A stretch of DNA of 64,000 nt. Origin: Crotophaga sulcirostris (lineage: Eukaryota > Chordata > Aves > Cuculiformes > Crotophagidae). The notes below the pieces were generated by a model. The model was given only the letters and a program-made list of their open reading frames with translations. It had not been told where the DNA came from and searched no databases. This document shows, in pieces, positions 26,501-38,049 of this stretch (positions are counted from its first letter, which is position 1; each line of letters starts with the position of its first letter). The position numbers and the translations under genes were made by a program. The stretch is taken from positions 738,705 to 802,704 of the forward strand of contig VYZB01000293.1 in NCBI GenBank assembly GCA_013397455.1, written 5' to 3'.

Positions 26501-28209
26501 CTCCCTTGACTATAAAGGGACGTTAGAACAAATCACTCAGGTATACTAAGATCTACATTTAGTCAGGGTGACTCCTCAAGATTCTTTGAGGAATTGGTAC
26601 TAAGACAAACAGTCATCAAACATAATACGATATTGCTATTTATACAAATACAGAGCTGAGATGATCGTTCTTCTAAATTGGTCTTAATTGAAGATAAATG
26701 ACAAATTTCTACTGTATTTATGCGAATCCTCTTTACTTCTGCACAGCTGGGAACATGTTTTTCTTAGAACAAAAGTAAGTGTATACTTGGTTTCCAGATT
26801 GTTGCTTGAGCATCATGACTTTACATGCTAGCTTTATAAAAAGTAATTATCAGGGACTCACAGAGGAATTATACATGGAGGGAAAGAACAACCTTGGTAG
26901 ATTTCCATAAAGCTATGATGATTGACACCAGATGAAGCTTTTGTCTTTATATTTCAAAGTTTAGAACCTGATATTTTTCCCCCCTAGTTATCCCAGTTTT
27001 ATTCTGGTAATACTCACTCAACTTCAGTGAGCTGTTTTTTTATTTACACAGGTCAAAGTGAAATGATAATCAGATTCTAGCCGATGCAACGCTACAGATC
27101 ATCAAACAAGTAAATATATTCATTTTGTAGCACTGAATATTTAATCAGACAGCTTTCTTCTAACTGTTAGTTGAGGTTTGGCGAATTCCTTCATCTGATA
27201 GTCTGAGGAATTCCACACGAAAAATCGTCACAGCCGTCAGCCAAAGACATTTGAGGAGTCTGTTTACCTAACATATAACTACATGTCATGGGTTTCAAAC
27301 AGCCTCCAAAGAGTTTGGTAAGGAATCAGATGTATTTATAATCTTTCACTTTGCTTCACTTCATTCATATTGAGAAAAAAAGAGAGGGAAAAAAATGCTC
27401 TTTAAGGCTGCATTTCTTAAACAAACATCCATGTTTTCCATGGAAGATTCAGGAACAATGAATCCGGATGGAAATTGTGACAGGATCTGTCAAATTCTAT
27501 GTGACAGTTCTATGTTCCTCCATAACTACTGGATATCAAGAAGAAAAACTGTATGTCCCTCTGCAGAGCTCTGGTATATTACTGATTCATGATCTAATCA
27601 TTATTGGTCATTAGTGATAGGTGCAAAATTCTTCTTATGGTAGGTGATGCAAAAGCATTTTGGTTTATGCCATATTATTTCAGTACCTTGTTTAAAAATG
27701 CTGTAAAAAGGAATGAATTTCAGGTACGCGCACCCAAGTTTCAGATAGGTTAATAAATGTACCATTTCTAGCTTGACAAGATAGAAACTCTCAGGAGTCA
27801 GATAATCAGGCAGACAAATATGCTCTTTCTCAGTTACAAGAGGAAAATAGCACCTGTCAACAAGATAAAAAATCCAGTTCTCTAAACTGGTTAGGAAAAC
27901 ACATAGAGTTTTAGTATATAAACATATCAAATTTAAGTGAAATTCAGAAGATATTTAAACACTGAGAAAGTCTCAGGAAATTGTTTCTAGAAGAACATTT
28001 TTATAACAGTTGTACAGAATATTCCATGCAGCTGCTTTTGATAATAACATCTTAGGATCAAATATTGATATGGAGTGGTGTAGTCCGCTCAACTTTGACT
28101 CACCCTTTCTTACACAGTATGACTCCTGATTTTAATACAATTCATTTCTACACCAACTTATAACCCATTCTTTAGAAACTAAGAACTACACAAGTAGCTT
28201 TGGCACTTA
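20533..28209. other. Intron stretch without genes
   Basis: AT-rich intron upstream of the exon. It contains a CTTT/T-rich run at 25815-25840 and several short CCTAG/ACCTAG-type motifs at 22270-22600 that may belong to a diverged repeat. The open frames at 23237-23572 (plus) and 27601-27930 (minus) have no recognisable content. Confidence 0.55.
25815..25840. repeat. CTTT microsatellite with T-run
   Basis: Four CTTT units followed by a run of T. A simple sequence tract. Confidence 0.85.
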
Positions 28210-28808
28210 GACTCATAGAATTGTCTAGGCTGGAGAAGACCTTTAAGATCATCAAGTCCAACTGTAAATCTAACACTGGCAAATTAACCACCGAACCATG
28301 CTCCTAAGCACCATATATACACGTCTTTTCAATTCCTCCAGGGATGGTGACTCAACCACTTCCCTGGGTAGACTGTTCCAATGCTTGACAACCCTTTTGA
28401 TGAAGTAATATTTACCAATATCCAATCTAAACCTCTTCTGATGCAACTTGAGGCCATTTCCTCTCAACCTATCACTTGTTACTTGGGAGAAGAAACCAAC
28501 ACCCACCTGACTACAACATCCTTTCAGGCAGTTGTAAAGAGAAGCCTCTTCTTCTCCATACTAAACAACTCAAGTTCCCTCAGCCACTCCTCATAAGACT
28601 CCTCATATTCAGCCGGCCATCTACCAACACCCCCAGGTCCTTTTCCACCAGGTAGCTTTCCAGCCACTCTTCCCCAAGCCTGTAGCATTGCATAGGGCTG
28701 TTGTGGCCCAGATGCAGGACCTGACACAGCCTTGTTGAGTATCACACAATTGTCCTTGGCCCAACAATCTAGCCTGTACAGATGCCTCTCTAGAGACTTT
28801 CTTCCCTC
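28210..28808 (-). mobile_element. CR1 LINE, composite copy with internal deletion
   Basis: The plus strand begins with TCATAGAATTGTCTAGGCTG and AAGATCATCAAGTCCAACTG. The minus-strand open frame 28270-28506 gives the ORF2 C-terminus ([28 protein letters not shown]). Near 28600, after the CTCCTCATAAGACTCC region, the sequence jumps to a more upstream CR1 segment (CCAACACCCCCAGGTCCTTT, then GATGCAGGACCTGACACAGC and CTAGCCTGTACAGATGCCTC). The CR1 sequence normally between them, roughly 200 bp from memory of the family, is missing. Confidence 0.88.
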
Positions 28809-28821
28809 ATTATCTCATATT

Positions 28822-28960
28822 TTAACATATTTATCTAACCTATTCTTAAAATGTACAGTAATAGACAGGTCACAACCTCTAAGAAAATCATTCCAGTGCT
28901 TCACCATACTCTCATTTGCTGTCATCAATGAGAACAAATGATTTGTTTCTTTCTCCATTT
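28822..28960 (-). mobile_element. Older, heavily diverged CR1-like remnant
   Basis: TATCTAACCTATTCTTAAAA, CACAACCTCTAAGAAAATCA and TTCCAGTGCTTCACCATACT follow the order of the CR1-family 3' region in reverse complement. Divergence is much greater than in the adjacent copy, so this is probably a separate, older insertion. The boundaries are approximate. Confidence 0.5.
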
Positions 28961-30106
28961 GGGTATTTCAGTTTAGATCCTCTCCAACTGATTGCAGATA
29001 TCTCAAAAGACCTAAGGCATCTCCGAAGTAGATGAGTCTACATCTCAGCTAATCAGTAAAGAGTATGCTGGCATGATTCATCTGACCTAGTATAGGTGTC
29101 CACATGGAAATAAGATGAATCACACTGTTTTTCTCCCCTGTTAATATAAAGAAAGAGGATGATTAGTTCAGAGAAGCTAGGTGATGAAACTTACTCCTGA
29201 AAACTGTTAAAAATTTGTTTTCCCTTCTTTTTATTAAAATGAACAGTCTTTTAAGTTATAAAGGGGGTCCATTCTGCTTCTATGTCATCAAAGTTAATCC
29301 TAAAGATTTTCAAAGGGAAGTCTGAATTGTCCAAATTATGTGCTTAAGTGGACAATCTATATGCTTAGGAGTTTCAAATTCATATGTAGCTCTGCCTGAC
29401 TACATAATTCGAAAATGTTTTGTTAACCTATTTCAGAATAGCATCACTTCTATAACTCATGTTTACCTTGGGAATCACTAAGCTTTCTATATCTTTCAAC
29501 AGAACAACTGCTGAGCCACTCCTTTTCCAATCTTCAATACATCTTATTCCTATCTATATGCAGAATCTGCATATACACCCATTGAGGGTATCCCACTATT
29601 TTGAATTCTAGCTCTATTTTCCAGCCTGTGCATAAGCTCTTACTGCCCTCCCTCACTTGTTGATTATTTGACCATGCAACACAGCAATGAAAACAGTAGT
29701 TGCACTCGCCCAAGAACCACAAATTAAGCATCTTCCTATTCTAATACTGAATACCCGCTAACCAATCAAATTCAGGTTTCCAAAAAGTTTTAGATATGTT
29801 TATTAGTAATTTAGTCAAGACATTGCACTACTTACTTATGAGAATAGCATGTTGAATAGCACAAAAAAACTTACAAAAGGCAAGTGCTTCTCACATACCC
29901 ACATTTTAATTCCATTTCCATACAGGGAAATTAGATTAATTTGAACCAACTTCTCCCCAGCAAATACAGTTTCATTGTTACTTATCAACTTAATATGTTC
30001 TTGTATTTGGCTTCTAAATTGCATCTTTTTATTCCCGATAACTGAAATTAAGCTAAGCAATCTAAAAGGCTGTCTTCCCCCTTTTCTGTTTAACGATATT
30101 ATTTAT
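28961..30106. other. Intron stretch without genes
   Basis: AT-rich intron apart from palindromic repeat copy A at 29070. The open frames at 29534 and 29836 (minus) are not recognisable. No other structure seen. Confidence 0.5.
29070..29127. repeat. Short palindromic repeat, copy A
   Basis: The left arm GGCATGATTCATCT (29070-29083) and right arm AGATGAATCACACT (29113-29126) form an imperfect inverted repeat with a 29-nt spacer. The whole unit resembles the one at 31427-31478, including the spacer start GACCTA and the inner AGGTGT. No function is known to me. Confidence 0.7.
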
Positions 30107-30120
30107 ACACACACACACAC
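30107..30120. repeat. AC microsatellite at the mariner left end
   Basis: Seven AC units directly abut the proposed left terminus of the mariner-derived element. Confidence 0.85.
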
Positions 30121-30651
30121 ATGAGTTCAGACACTAGAAACAGGAACCAAGAGTGGGAGGGGAGAGACAAAAAGATGACTAAACAGCATGTTCTAACTTG
30201 TCACAGTCAGATAAGGCTCAACTCGATCACTCAGTAAAAGTGGACGTGTGTTCAAATACAGATGTTTTCCTACCCTCGTTCAGAAAATGTCAGTGTGCAA
30301 GAGTGAACAGTGAGTTAACATCAAGTCTCTTGGGATACTGAAGAAATTCACGATGGAAACTTTTCAATTATTGACTGAGGCTTATGGTGAAGAAATTCCA
30401 AAGATCAAGTCAATGCTCAAAGGAACCCATTTTTTGTCGGTAGAAGATGTGAGAGCAAAACCAATGGAAATCCTTAACAGCCTTTCAGAAAACAACCTGC
30501 AGAATTGCTTTGAACATTGGCAGCATTGTGTGCAGCTATATGCCCACTCGGAAGGGAATTATTTTGAAAGTGATTGTAGTTGATTTTCTTAATTTGTTAA
30601 ATACAAACAGTTACAGGCACAGTCTCGGGGTTTTTTTGTGTTGGACCTCAT
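30121..30651 (+). mobile_element. Internally deleted mariner-type DNA transposon
   Basis: Mariner transposases insert at TA and carry short terminal inverted repeats. The plus-strand frame from 30305 follows a mariner transposase N-terminus (EQ-stop-VNIKS...METFQLLTEAYGEE). After codons at 30395-30400 it continues directly with the C-terminal end (KIKSMLKGTHF, SVEDVRAK, NCFEHWQH, EGNYFESD). The DNA-binding remainder and the whole DDD/E catalytic core are missing. The right end TTGGACCTCAT (30641-30651) is an imperfect inverted match of the left end ATGAGTTCAGACA (30121). The right end has a TA-rich flank. A stop within the N-terminal part and the missing core make it non-autonomous and dead. 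Family assignment within mariner is not possible by eye. Confidence 0.7.
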
Positions 30652-31113
30652 ATATACATATTCATCCTTTTCAGTCTTTTGCTACCTCTACAAATCCAAA
30701 GACAATTACTAGTGCACTTCAGAATGCTTTTATTGACAAAATAAAGCAATCAGTGAATATGCTGTGGAAAACAATTCTGAAGTGAGTATCCTTTACATCT
30801 TACCAACATTTCTCCACAGCTGTGCAAAGAGGTCCTTTATCTGTTAACAATCTGATCAGCACTAGTGATATCTGGGCTTGAGCAGAATTAACTATCTTCA
30901 GTAGAACCTGGCAGGACATAAGTGAGCATTTTTTCATTTTCTGCATTTTTTAATGACTCTGCATGCAAACCTGATTTATATTATTGTACTCTTCGAGTAA
31001 CATATATTGTGATGTCAACTATTAATACACATATTACCTGTGTGATACAAAGTATAAGGCTCATTATGGAGCCTTCCAATTTATACTGTTCAGTTCATAC
31101 ATAACTCTGAACA

Positions 31114-31216
31114 TATCACAGTATCACAGTATTAAAAGGTTGGAAAGGACCTCTGAGATCATCGAGTCCAACCTGGCATTGAGTGCCTCATCCAATCTCC
31201 TCTTAAACACCTCCAT
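31114..31216 (-). mobile_element. CR1 LINE, short 3' end
   Basis: ATCACAGTATCACAGTATTA followed by GGTTGGAAAGGACCTCTGAG and GAGTCCAACCTGGCATTGAG on the plus strand. Only about 100 bp remain, truncated inside the 3' region after CTTAAACACCTCCA. It shares the ATCACAGT terminal repeat with the copies at 141 and 42367. Confidence 0.92.
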
Positions 31217-34200
31217 ATGCATGCCAATACTGATGAAAGCAGTGATGTTTACTAAACAATGACAATGTCAAATCCAAAATCCACAAAGAAGAAGGCAGCA
31301 AAAGATCATGCCAGTTTATCACACCTATCACACAAGCATACAGGGTGGTGATTCATCCCAGCTACCACCCCAGTTAAATACCATATTATCTTTTTTTCCA
31401 CAGTGGAAAGCTATGGGGATGTTTAAGGTATGATTCATCTGACCTATCTGAGGTGTTTATGGGAAGATGAATCATGCCACAATATTGATGGGGAGATGAA
31501 TCATGCCAAGAAAGTTCCTCTCTCACTTAATTTTCTGTTGAGGGAACTTATGGTGATAAGCTCAACAATCCACTCTATTGTAACAGTCATCATTAGTTTT
31601 GTTATTTCACCTGTGTGGCTTGGTTATCTTAAGTTACAAATTTACTTATAACCTGTTATTGACCTGTAACAGCTGTATCTGAATTTCCACTGTAGAAAAT
31701 TAGATCAAACTCAGTCTCCTCCAGAGAGTTGTTTGTCCAGAGATTTTTTTTTGCAAATAACGTGTTTTTAAGTGATGTATTAATCTAAATTCAACTGTAT
31801 GAAAGAAATCTATAACATAGAACAAATTTCTAGTAATGAACTTTTAAAGAAAACACATACAATGTACAGAAGCTGAACAATACACCTCTGCTAGCTGAAA
31901 GTGATGTCCCATTTGTTTTCTATGTCTACAGTTAGTTTCATGTTGAACTAATAGTCACACAAGATAAATGTGTGTGCATCTCCTTTTATATATGCATATT
32001 GACCCATAACTACTAGTTTACTCGCAAGTTTGTTTCAGATCACTTCTACTAGTTCTTTCCAAGATAACCTTTGTGGTTCTATAGACAGGTTTACTACAGG
32101 GACTGCTCCAAAAAACAGTTGAAACTGTAAGTTCTGGCATTCTTCACGCTCTTCCAATACTGCTCCACAAAGCTTCCAATTTCCTTTATCCTTCTGACAC
32201 CTCTGAGCATATAGCATAGCACCTTGGGCTCATTTTGGTGGGTGTGGTGCATCCTTCATATTATTATAGACTGAAAAAATGCATTAAAAAAAGGTGATGT
32301 AAAATCAAGATTTGGTCATTCTGTTCTAGAAGGAGCTAGCCCTAAGTGGTGTGGATGCGAGTCACACTATTATTTGGCCTGCATGTGATAATGCATCCTT
32401 AGACCTGTGTAGTTAGCAATGCCATTATAGTTAACATGTCCAGTACTAGGCAACCTTCCTCCTGTAATCTGGAACACAGTGTTGTTCTCACCCTCTCGTG
32501 CACCTTTCTTCTCACTTTCAAATTTCGTACTTGCTTCCAGAGCTGCTTATGGGGCTCCCTCACCCTCTGCTTATAGAGATCGAAGAGATAAGAGGTACAG
32601 GAGAAAAAAGCAATAAAAGTTGTGTGCTGTCTACTAAAGACTGAAAGTAGCAGTCCTATTCTCCACTGAATTTAGTAGGTGCCTTGCAAACCCATGCCAA
32701 ATCCACTTCCACAAGAAGATCACATACGAAACTATTTCCTGAACTGGCCACTTGCCCAGCAGAGGCAAAATGGATGTGATCACAGATCTACTACAGGTTG
32801 CAGTCCATAAAGAACAGGGTGGGGGAATGAAAACCAAGAACAGTGATCTGCTATGACCATCCAAGGACAGAAAACTTCCACTTCAATTCCAATGGTGTGC
32901 CTCTCTTATAAGAAAGTCATGTAAATTATTCCTACTTTAATCCTAAAGGATGAGCAATAATTGCAGCTCTTTAAAATAGACTGTTACTCTGAACACAGAT
33001 ATTAAAAAGTTGTGAAAATTTTCTCCATGATCATGAAAATTATGTCTAGAAAACAAAATACTCCTTTCTCGTATCCCATGCATGCAGGAATTACATTGTT
33101 ATGAATCAGCAAATAATGTACTGTGGAAATAAGAGAAAGGTGAACAGCCAGGGAAAATCTCGGTCTCCCAAGACTCTTCGAAGTGTCTTGCTATTATCTT
33201 CTATGACCAGAAGTTCATATTGAAAGTGTATGCATATTAAATATTACAGGAATGTTCTGTTGTGAGATGTAATTTCCCCTCTCTCTTTGTTTGTGGGCCT
33301 TAGTGGGTTGACATTTACAGCAGAGATACAGGATCATTTTGGTCTTTCTTAAGACTCCTCCTCTATTGTTATCAGTGGTTTAAGAAGACTCCTCAAACCA
33401 GCACGACTGCTGATGAAAGACTCTCCTTGAGAATGGGAAATTGCTCTCAGAAAGCTGCCATTTGACTTGAAGTAAATGGCACGGAAGGGATCCCTTTATC
33501 CTCTAGCTGGTAGACAATGCCAATTAATATACCTTAATACATTTTAATGTTGTTCTGTAATAAATATGTATCTAGTCACACGCTAGGAGGCTCAAGACCA
33601 GAATGTGTGCAATGAGTAGCACTGGAGTGTCCTTCTGAAGTTGCAATGAGCATTACTTACCTGAAGCTGAGTATCAGAACATTATTTAAACAACTATTTC
33701 TTAGATTTTATGACTTATTCCTACCATGAGGACGTAAGGATTATTTTTTTTTTCACTTGACATCTTTCTGCATGGTTTGGTTCAGCTACATAAATTGTCT
33801 TTCTTTACGGCATGAGCAATAATCATTGGTCATTTAGGTACCAATGAAGAAAGTAGCATCTTAAGAACCATTAGGGATCAACTGGAAATATGGGGCTTAA
33901 AAAACTATCAACGACATGAGAAAAGATGACATTCATAACTACTTTTTGTAGAAAAATGTGCCATAACATAAACCATTCCACTGAGAAGACACAGGTCTTT
34001 GAACACTCATATTATAGTCATATGTCTCTATAAATGGCACATACAAAAAGAAAGGACTCAGAGGAATAATGAAAAAAGGAAAAAAAATCTATACAAAAGA
34101 AAACTTGTAATTTTTTATTTTATTTTCTCTTTCAAGCAGAATGTTCCCTGTTTCTTGTGCTTTAGTGGTTTAGCTCTTCTAAATCTACAACAAATCAAAA

Positions 34201-37200
34201 CACAATTTCAAAATTGCAAAGTTTTGGTTTTCGTCTGTCTTTCAACTGCTGATGCTGTACTTTCTGCATCTTTAATAACTTGCTGCTACAATCCCACCAA
34301 ATCTATAGTCTTCAATAACAAGTAAGTAAATAAACAAGTATTGTTTTTAAATTTCTCCTGGATGACTTAGTTCATATAGGTATGTAAGGCAACAATCCAA
34401 TTGCATTTTTCCTTAATATTGTTCTCAGATGTAGGGAAATAAAGTAGATAATATTTTCTCCTTTCTATATTTTAAATGATAATTTGTAGTATCATAATAA
34501 CGACACAATTCCTGCCAAAGTTTCTTCCTTTCCAAGTATAAAGTAGGATTAATTTCACCTCACTTTACCCATTTAAAAGTCAAATACTTCACCTACCCCA
34601 GCTACCTGAATAATAAGTAGGTTCAGACAGGCACCTCCTCATATTTTATCCCCGCTGCAAATCTAAGACTACTGATCAATTAAAAAGTTGTTTTAACCAT
34701 GCAGGGCATAGTTCCCACTCAGACAACTTCAAAGAGCATTTCATCCTGGTTATGGCAGTCATCTGCCTTAGGATGGGATGAATTGCACTCAGGAGTTCCT
34801 TTCCTTTCTTCATGAACTATGCTGAGCCTAAATGAGGCAATAGATTAAATACTCTTCTAGCTACTTTATGGGTGGCTAAAAGTAGAAAAGATTAATCCCA
34901 CTCAGAGGGTTTGCAAATCCAATCATGTTTAGGGCTATGTGAATTTAGTATTGGGTTTACCTACCTCACAGGTCTTCAAATGACACAAAGATATTTTCTT
35001 TGAATAAATGTATGGAAAAACAAAAAAGGAAAAATATTTTATTGTAATATTCTCAGCTGTTTGGGAATCTTTGGTTGTTAAATTAATTTTGCAAGGGCCT
35101 TCAACTGCAAATGACTAATACAAGGATGAAATATAAATTCACCTCTCATCTGACTAAATGTTAACTCCTGATGAAGCCTAAAAGGTCTAACTCATTACAT
35201 AAATCAATTACTTTCAGCAAAGGTTCCCCAAAACTCAGGAATCATAAGGGAAAAAAAATACCATAAAATCTGCTCCTGCTGCCTATACCATTTTTGTCTG
35301 GCACTAATAAGATAAACTACCACTGACAATTTATTCAGTCAAATCCTGAAATATTGGTTAGCATTGCAGAAAGGGCAAAGGAAGCTCTTATTGATATCCT
35401 ATTAAATTTATCTGACTCAGTGATATACCATTAAACAAATCCTAGCAGGTTAAGTATTTTGCAATTATTTAGTATATATCTACCAGTAATGTATTTATTT
35501 TTTTAACTTTAATGAATATGTGTTGCTTGATATACAGATCAGTTATCATTTATTTAAGAATTTAATAATACCCATTTCCCATTTCCAAAGTAAGGATGCA
35601 GTGCATTGTTATTTCAATACCTTTCCTAAAGAATACTCTACCCTATTGATATGATTTTTTCTGTTTAATCCCATAGAAATAGATAACTGAAAAATAACCA
35701 CTACGTGAAAAAAATAGTATTTATTGTTCTGACTTTATTTAAGGTACCTTTTCTAGCAAAGAATTATTTCAATTGCAGTCCAACTTGAAATGACTTACGG
35801 AACTATATGTTTACTTCTAAAAAGTCCACTTACAATTAAGTATTCTGAGTATTTTTATCTCTATGCACATTAAGACACCAGAATTATTTTTTCCTGGGTC
35901 TGGCTGCATGATTAGCTCATTTCCTCAATCTACATTAGGATAAAATCCAGGTACACAGCAATTCCTGGTCCCAGAAAATAAACTATAATTCATTTCCCTA
36001 ACAAGGTTCATGATCAAAACATTCGGTAGAGCAAGATCTGAAGGTAGGAAGCTACTGATTATTAAATAATAACACTTCAACTTTTCAAGAATGCTTGTAT
36101 ACTAAGTTGAGCCAGCCATACAGTCAGATTTGTAAGCAGGATCCTAGCATACTGAAGGTGAAAGAAAACCTCTTAGTAAACCAGTGCTATCCGGTCTTTC
36201 CAATGTAGCAAGAATCCAAAGACTGTGAGTTTTAGTAACACTTTGGCCAGCAGAGATTTCCACCTTCAGTGGAAGATGGAGAAAACAGCTTGCCTAGTTC
36301 TTCAGAGTATTTGCTTCTCTCATCATCACTTCTATCTTGCTTGAGGGAGATTATTTATTATTTAAAAGCTAATATCCCAACCTATTCTGACAATTAGTTA
36401 TGTGTACTAGCGGAAAATAAGACACAACATAATGCACTGTTAATGTCTAAGCGTAGTCAAGGCTGTGGCATCCATCTCTCTTGCAGTGACCTCCTGTACT
36501 GCATGGGAGAGGATAAATAGCCTGGTTCTTCCAACGCTCCATAGATAATAGTTTTCAGACTAGAAGAGAAATTACACAGTAACAGTTTCACTGAGAAAAA
36601 CAATGCAAGCCACTGCTGGGTTGGATCATCTGCTGCTTTATCACATAATCATTTCTTGATCTTTGATCTCAAAGGCCAGTGGGGAGAATGAGCTTGGAAA
36701 TCTCATACTGTTAATAGTGATAGGGAAGTCATTGTTTATTGATGTTACAGGCCCTTGATCTATTTTTTGTGTGTGTGTGCTGTATTGTGGTCTGATCCTT
36801 GACTGTGAAACACACAGGAAATTCATTCATGTTGTGTGTTAGAGGAACTCAGTGATTATGTCTTCCCAGGAATGAAAAACTGAGCATGGGACGCTAGCCA
36901 GAGAAATGCTGGATCAAATGCTGACAGGAAAAACTACTGCATTTTCAAATAATGTGTTAAGTATGCTTATCTGAAGGAAATCAATTATTTTGATTAACAG
37001 TGAGAACAGTGTTCATTTCTTATTTAGCAGGCAGGAAAGAAATCTATTTTGGAGAATGTATTTTGAAAGGTTTTCAAAGCTGCATGAGTTCCAGCCTGCA
37101 TTATCACACTGACTGAGTCAAAAACAGTGAAAGAAATGTTTTTAATTCCTTCAGATAGAAAGCAAGTGTACCTGGACCTCCTATATTCTGCTTAGTGTTA

Positions 37201-38049
37201 CAGATTAGTACACAAAATAGGACTATTGGTTTTGCAGTAGCCTCCAAAAAAAGTCACAGCTGCTACAGTATGTCATAGTGAGTCTAATGCTGCAAAATCT
37301 GTGAGAAACAGGATCCAAGGGATTTTGGTACAGAGACCTCTAAATTTGTATGCCATTACAGCTAGGTTAAAAGTTTTAAAAATGTTAGAAATTCAAGTGT
37401 TTGTAGATATTTATGGAAGGATACTTTTTGAGCACCTTCAGGAATTTAGAAACAGTAGCACCTATAGAATTAGGTACTCGCTAAACGGCAGGTTTTCAGA
37501 TTACAGTTCAGAACACAGACAAATTTTCCCCAGCTTCCGCTATTCATTATCAAAGAGAAGTTTGTGAATGAGTCATCCAAGATGATTATTGTTCAATATG
37601 TCTTGACTTCTTCCTGGCATCACATGAAAGTCAGTTATTAGCTGTACACAATAAGCTTATTCATGCACTTGTATCAAAAAACGTCTGCCAGTTTACGAGC
37701 TGATATGGAATATAAGCTTCAGCAGGCTGTCACATCACACTGAAATTTGTGTGTCAGAGCTTAAAATGGTAAAGATGCCTTAACTCATGGAGGTTGGTGT
37801 TTAACTACCATGTTCGGTGTTTAATTGCTTCTCCAAACTTAGCTTCTTGATCCAGTGTTTTAAAAATTATTTACAGACTTAGAAGCTTTACTTGCACTGA
37901 GCATCAAGTACCAGTTTTCCTACCGTGCTACAAGAAACAATACAGTATAAAAATTACTTGTCAGTCACAGTTACAGCATAGTGAGCTATTAAATGACACT
38001 TTGAACTGTGTATTTCATTGAACAAACAGCTTAAGACTGCTTAAGCTAT
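31217..38049. other. Intron stretch without genes
   Basis: AT-rich intron with palindromic repeat copy B (31427), a GT run at 36769-36779 and no recognisable exon or RNA gene. The 108-aa frame at 33999-34325 (plus) is not recognisable. Confidence 0.5.
31427..31507. repeat. Short palindromic repeat, copy B, with an extra arm
   Basis: The left arm GGTATGATTCATCT (31427-31440) pairs with AGATGAATCATGCC (31465-31478) across a 24-nt spacer, with one G:T-type mismatch. The right arm is repeated exactly at 31494-31507. The spacer start GACCTA and AGGTGT match copy A, 2.36 kb away. Confidence 0.75.

Noticed and set aside
30510..30785. 91-aa plus-strand frame
   Set aside because: Overlaps the mariner element in a non-transposase frame and runs out into intron sequence.
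33999..34325. 108-aa plus-strand open frame
   Set aside because: No recognisable motif; ordinary AT-rich intron with a chance open frame.
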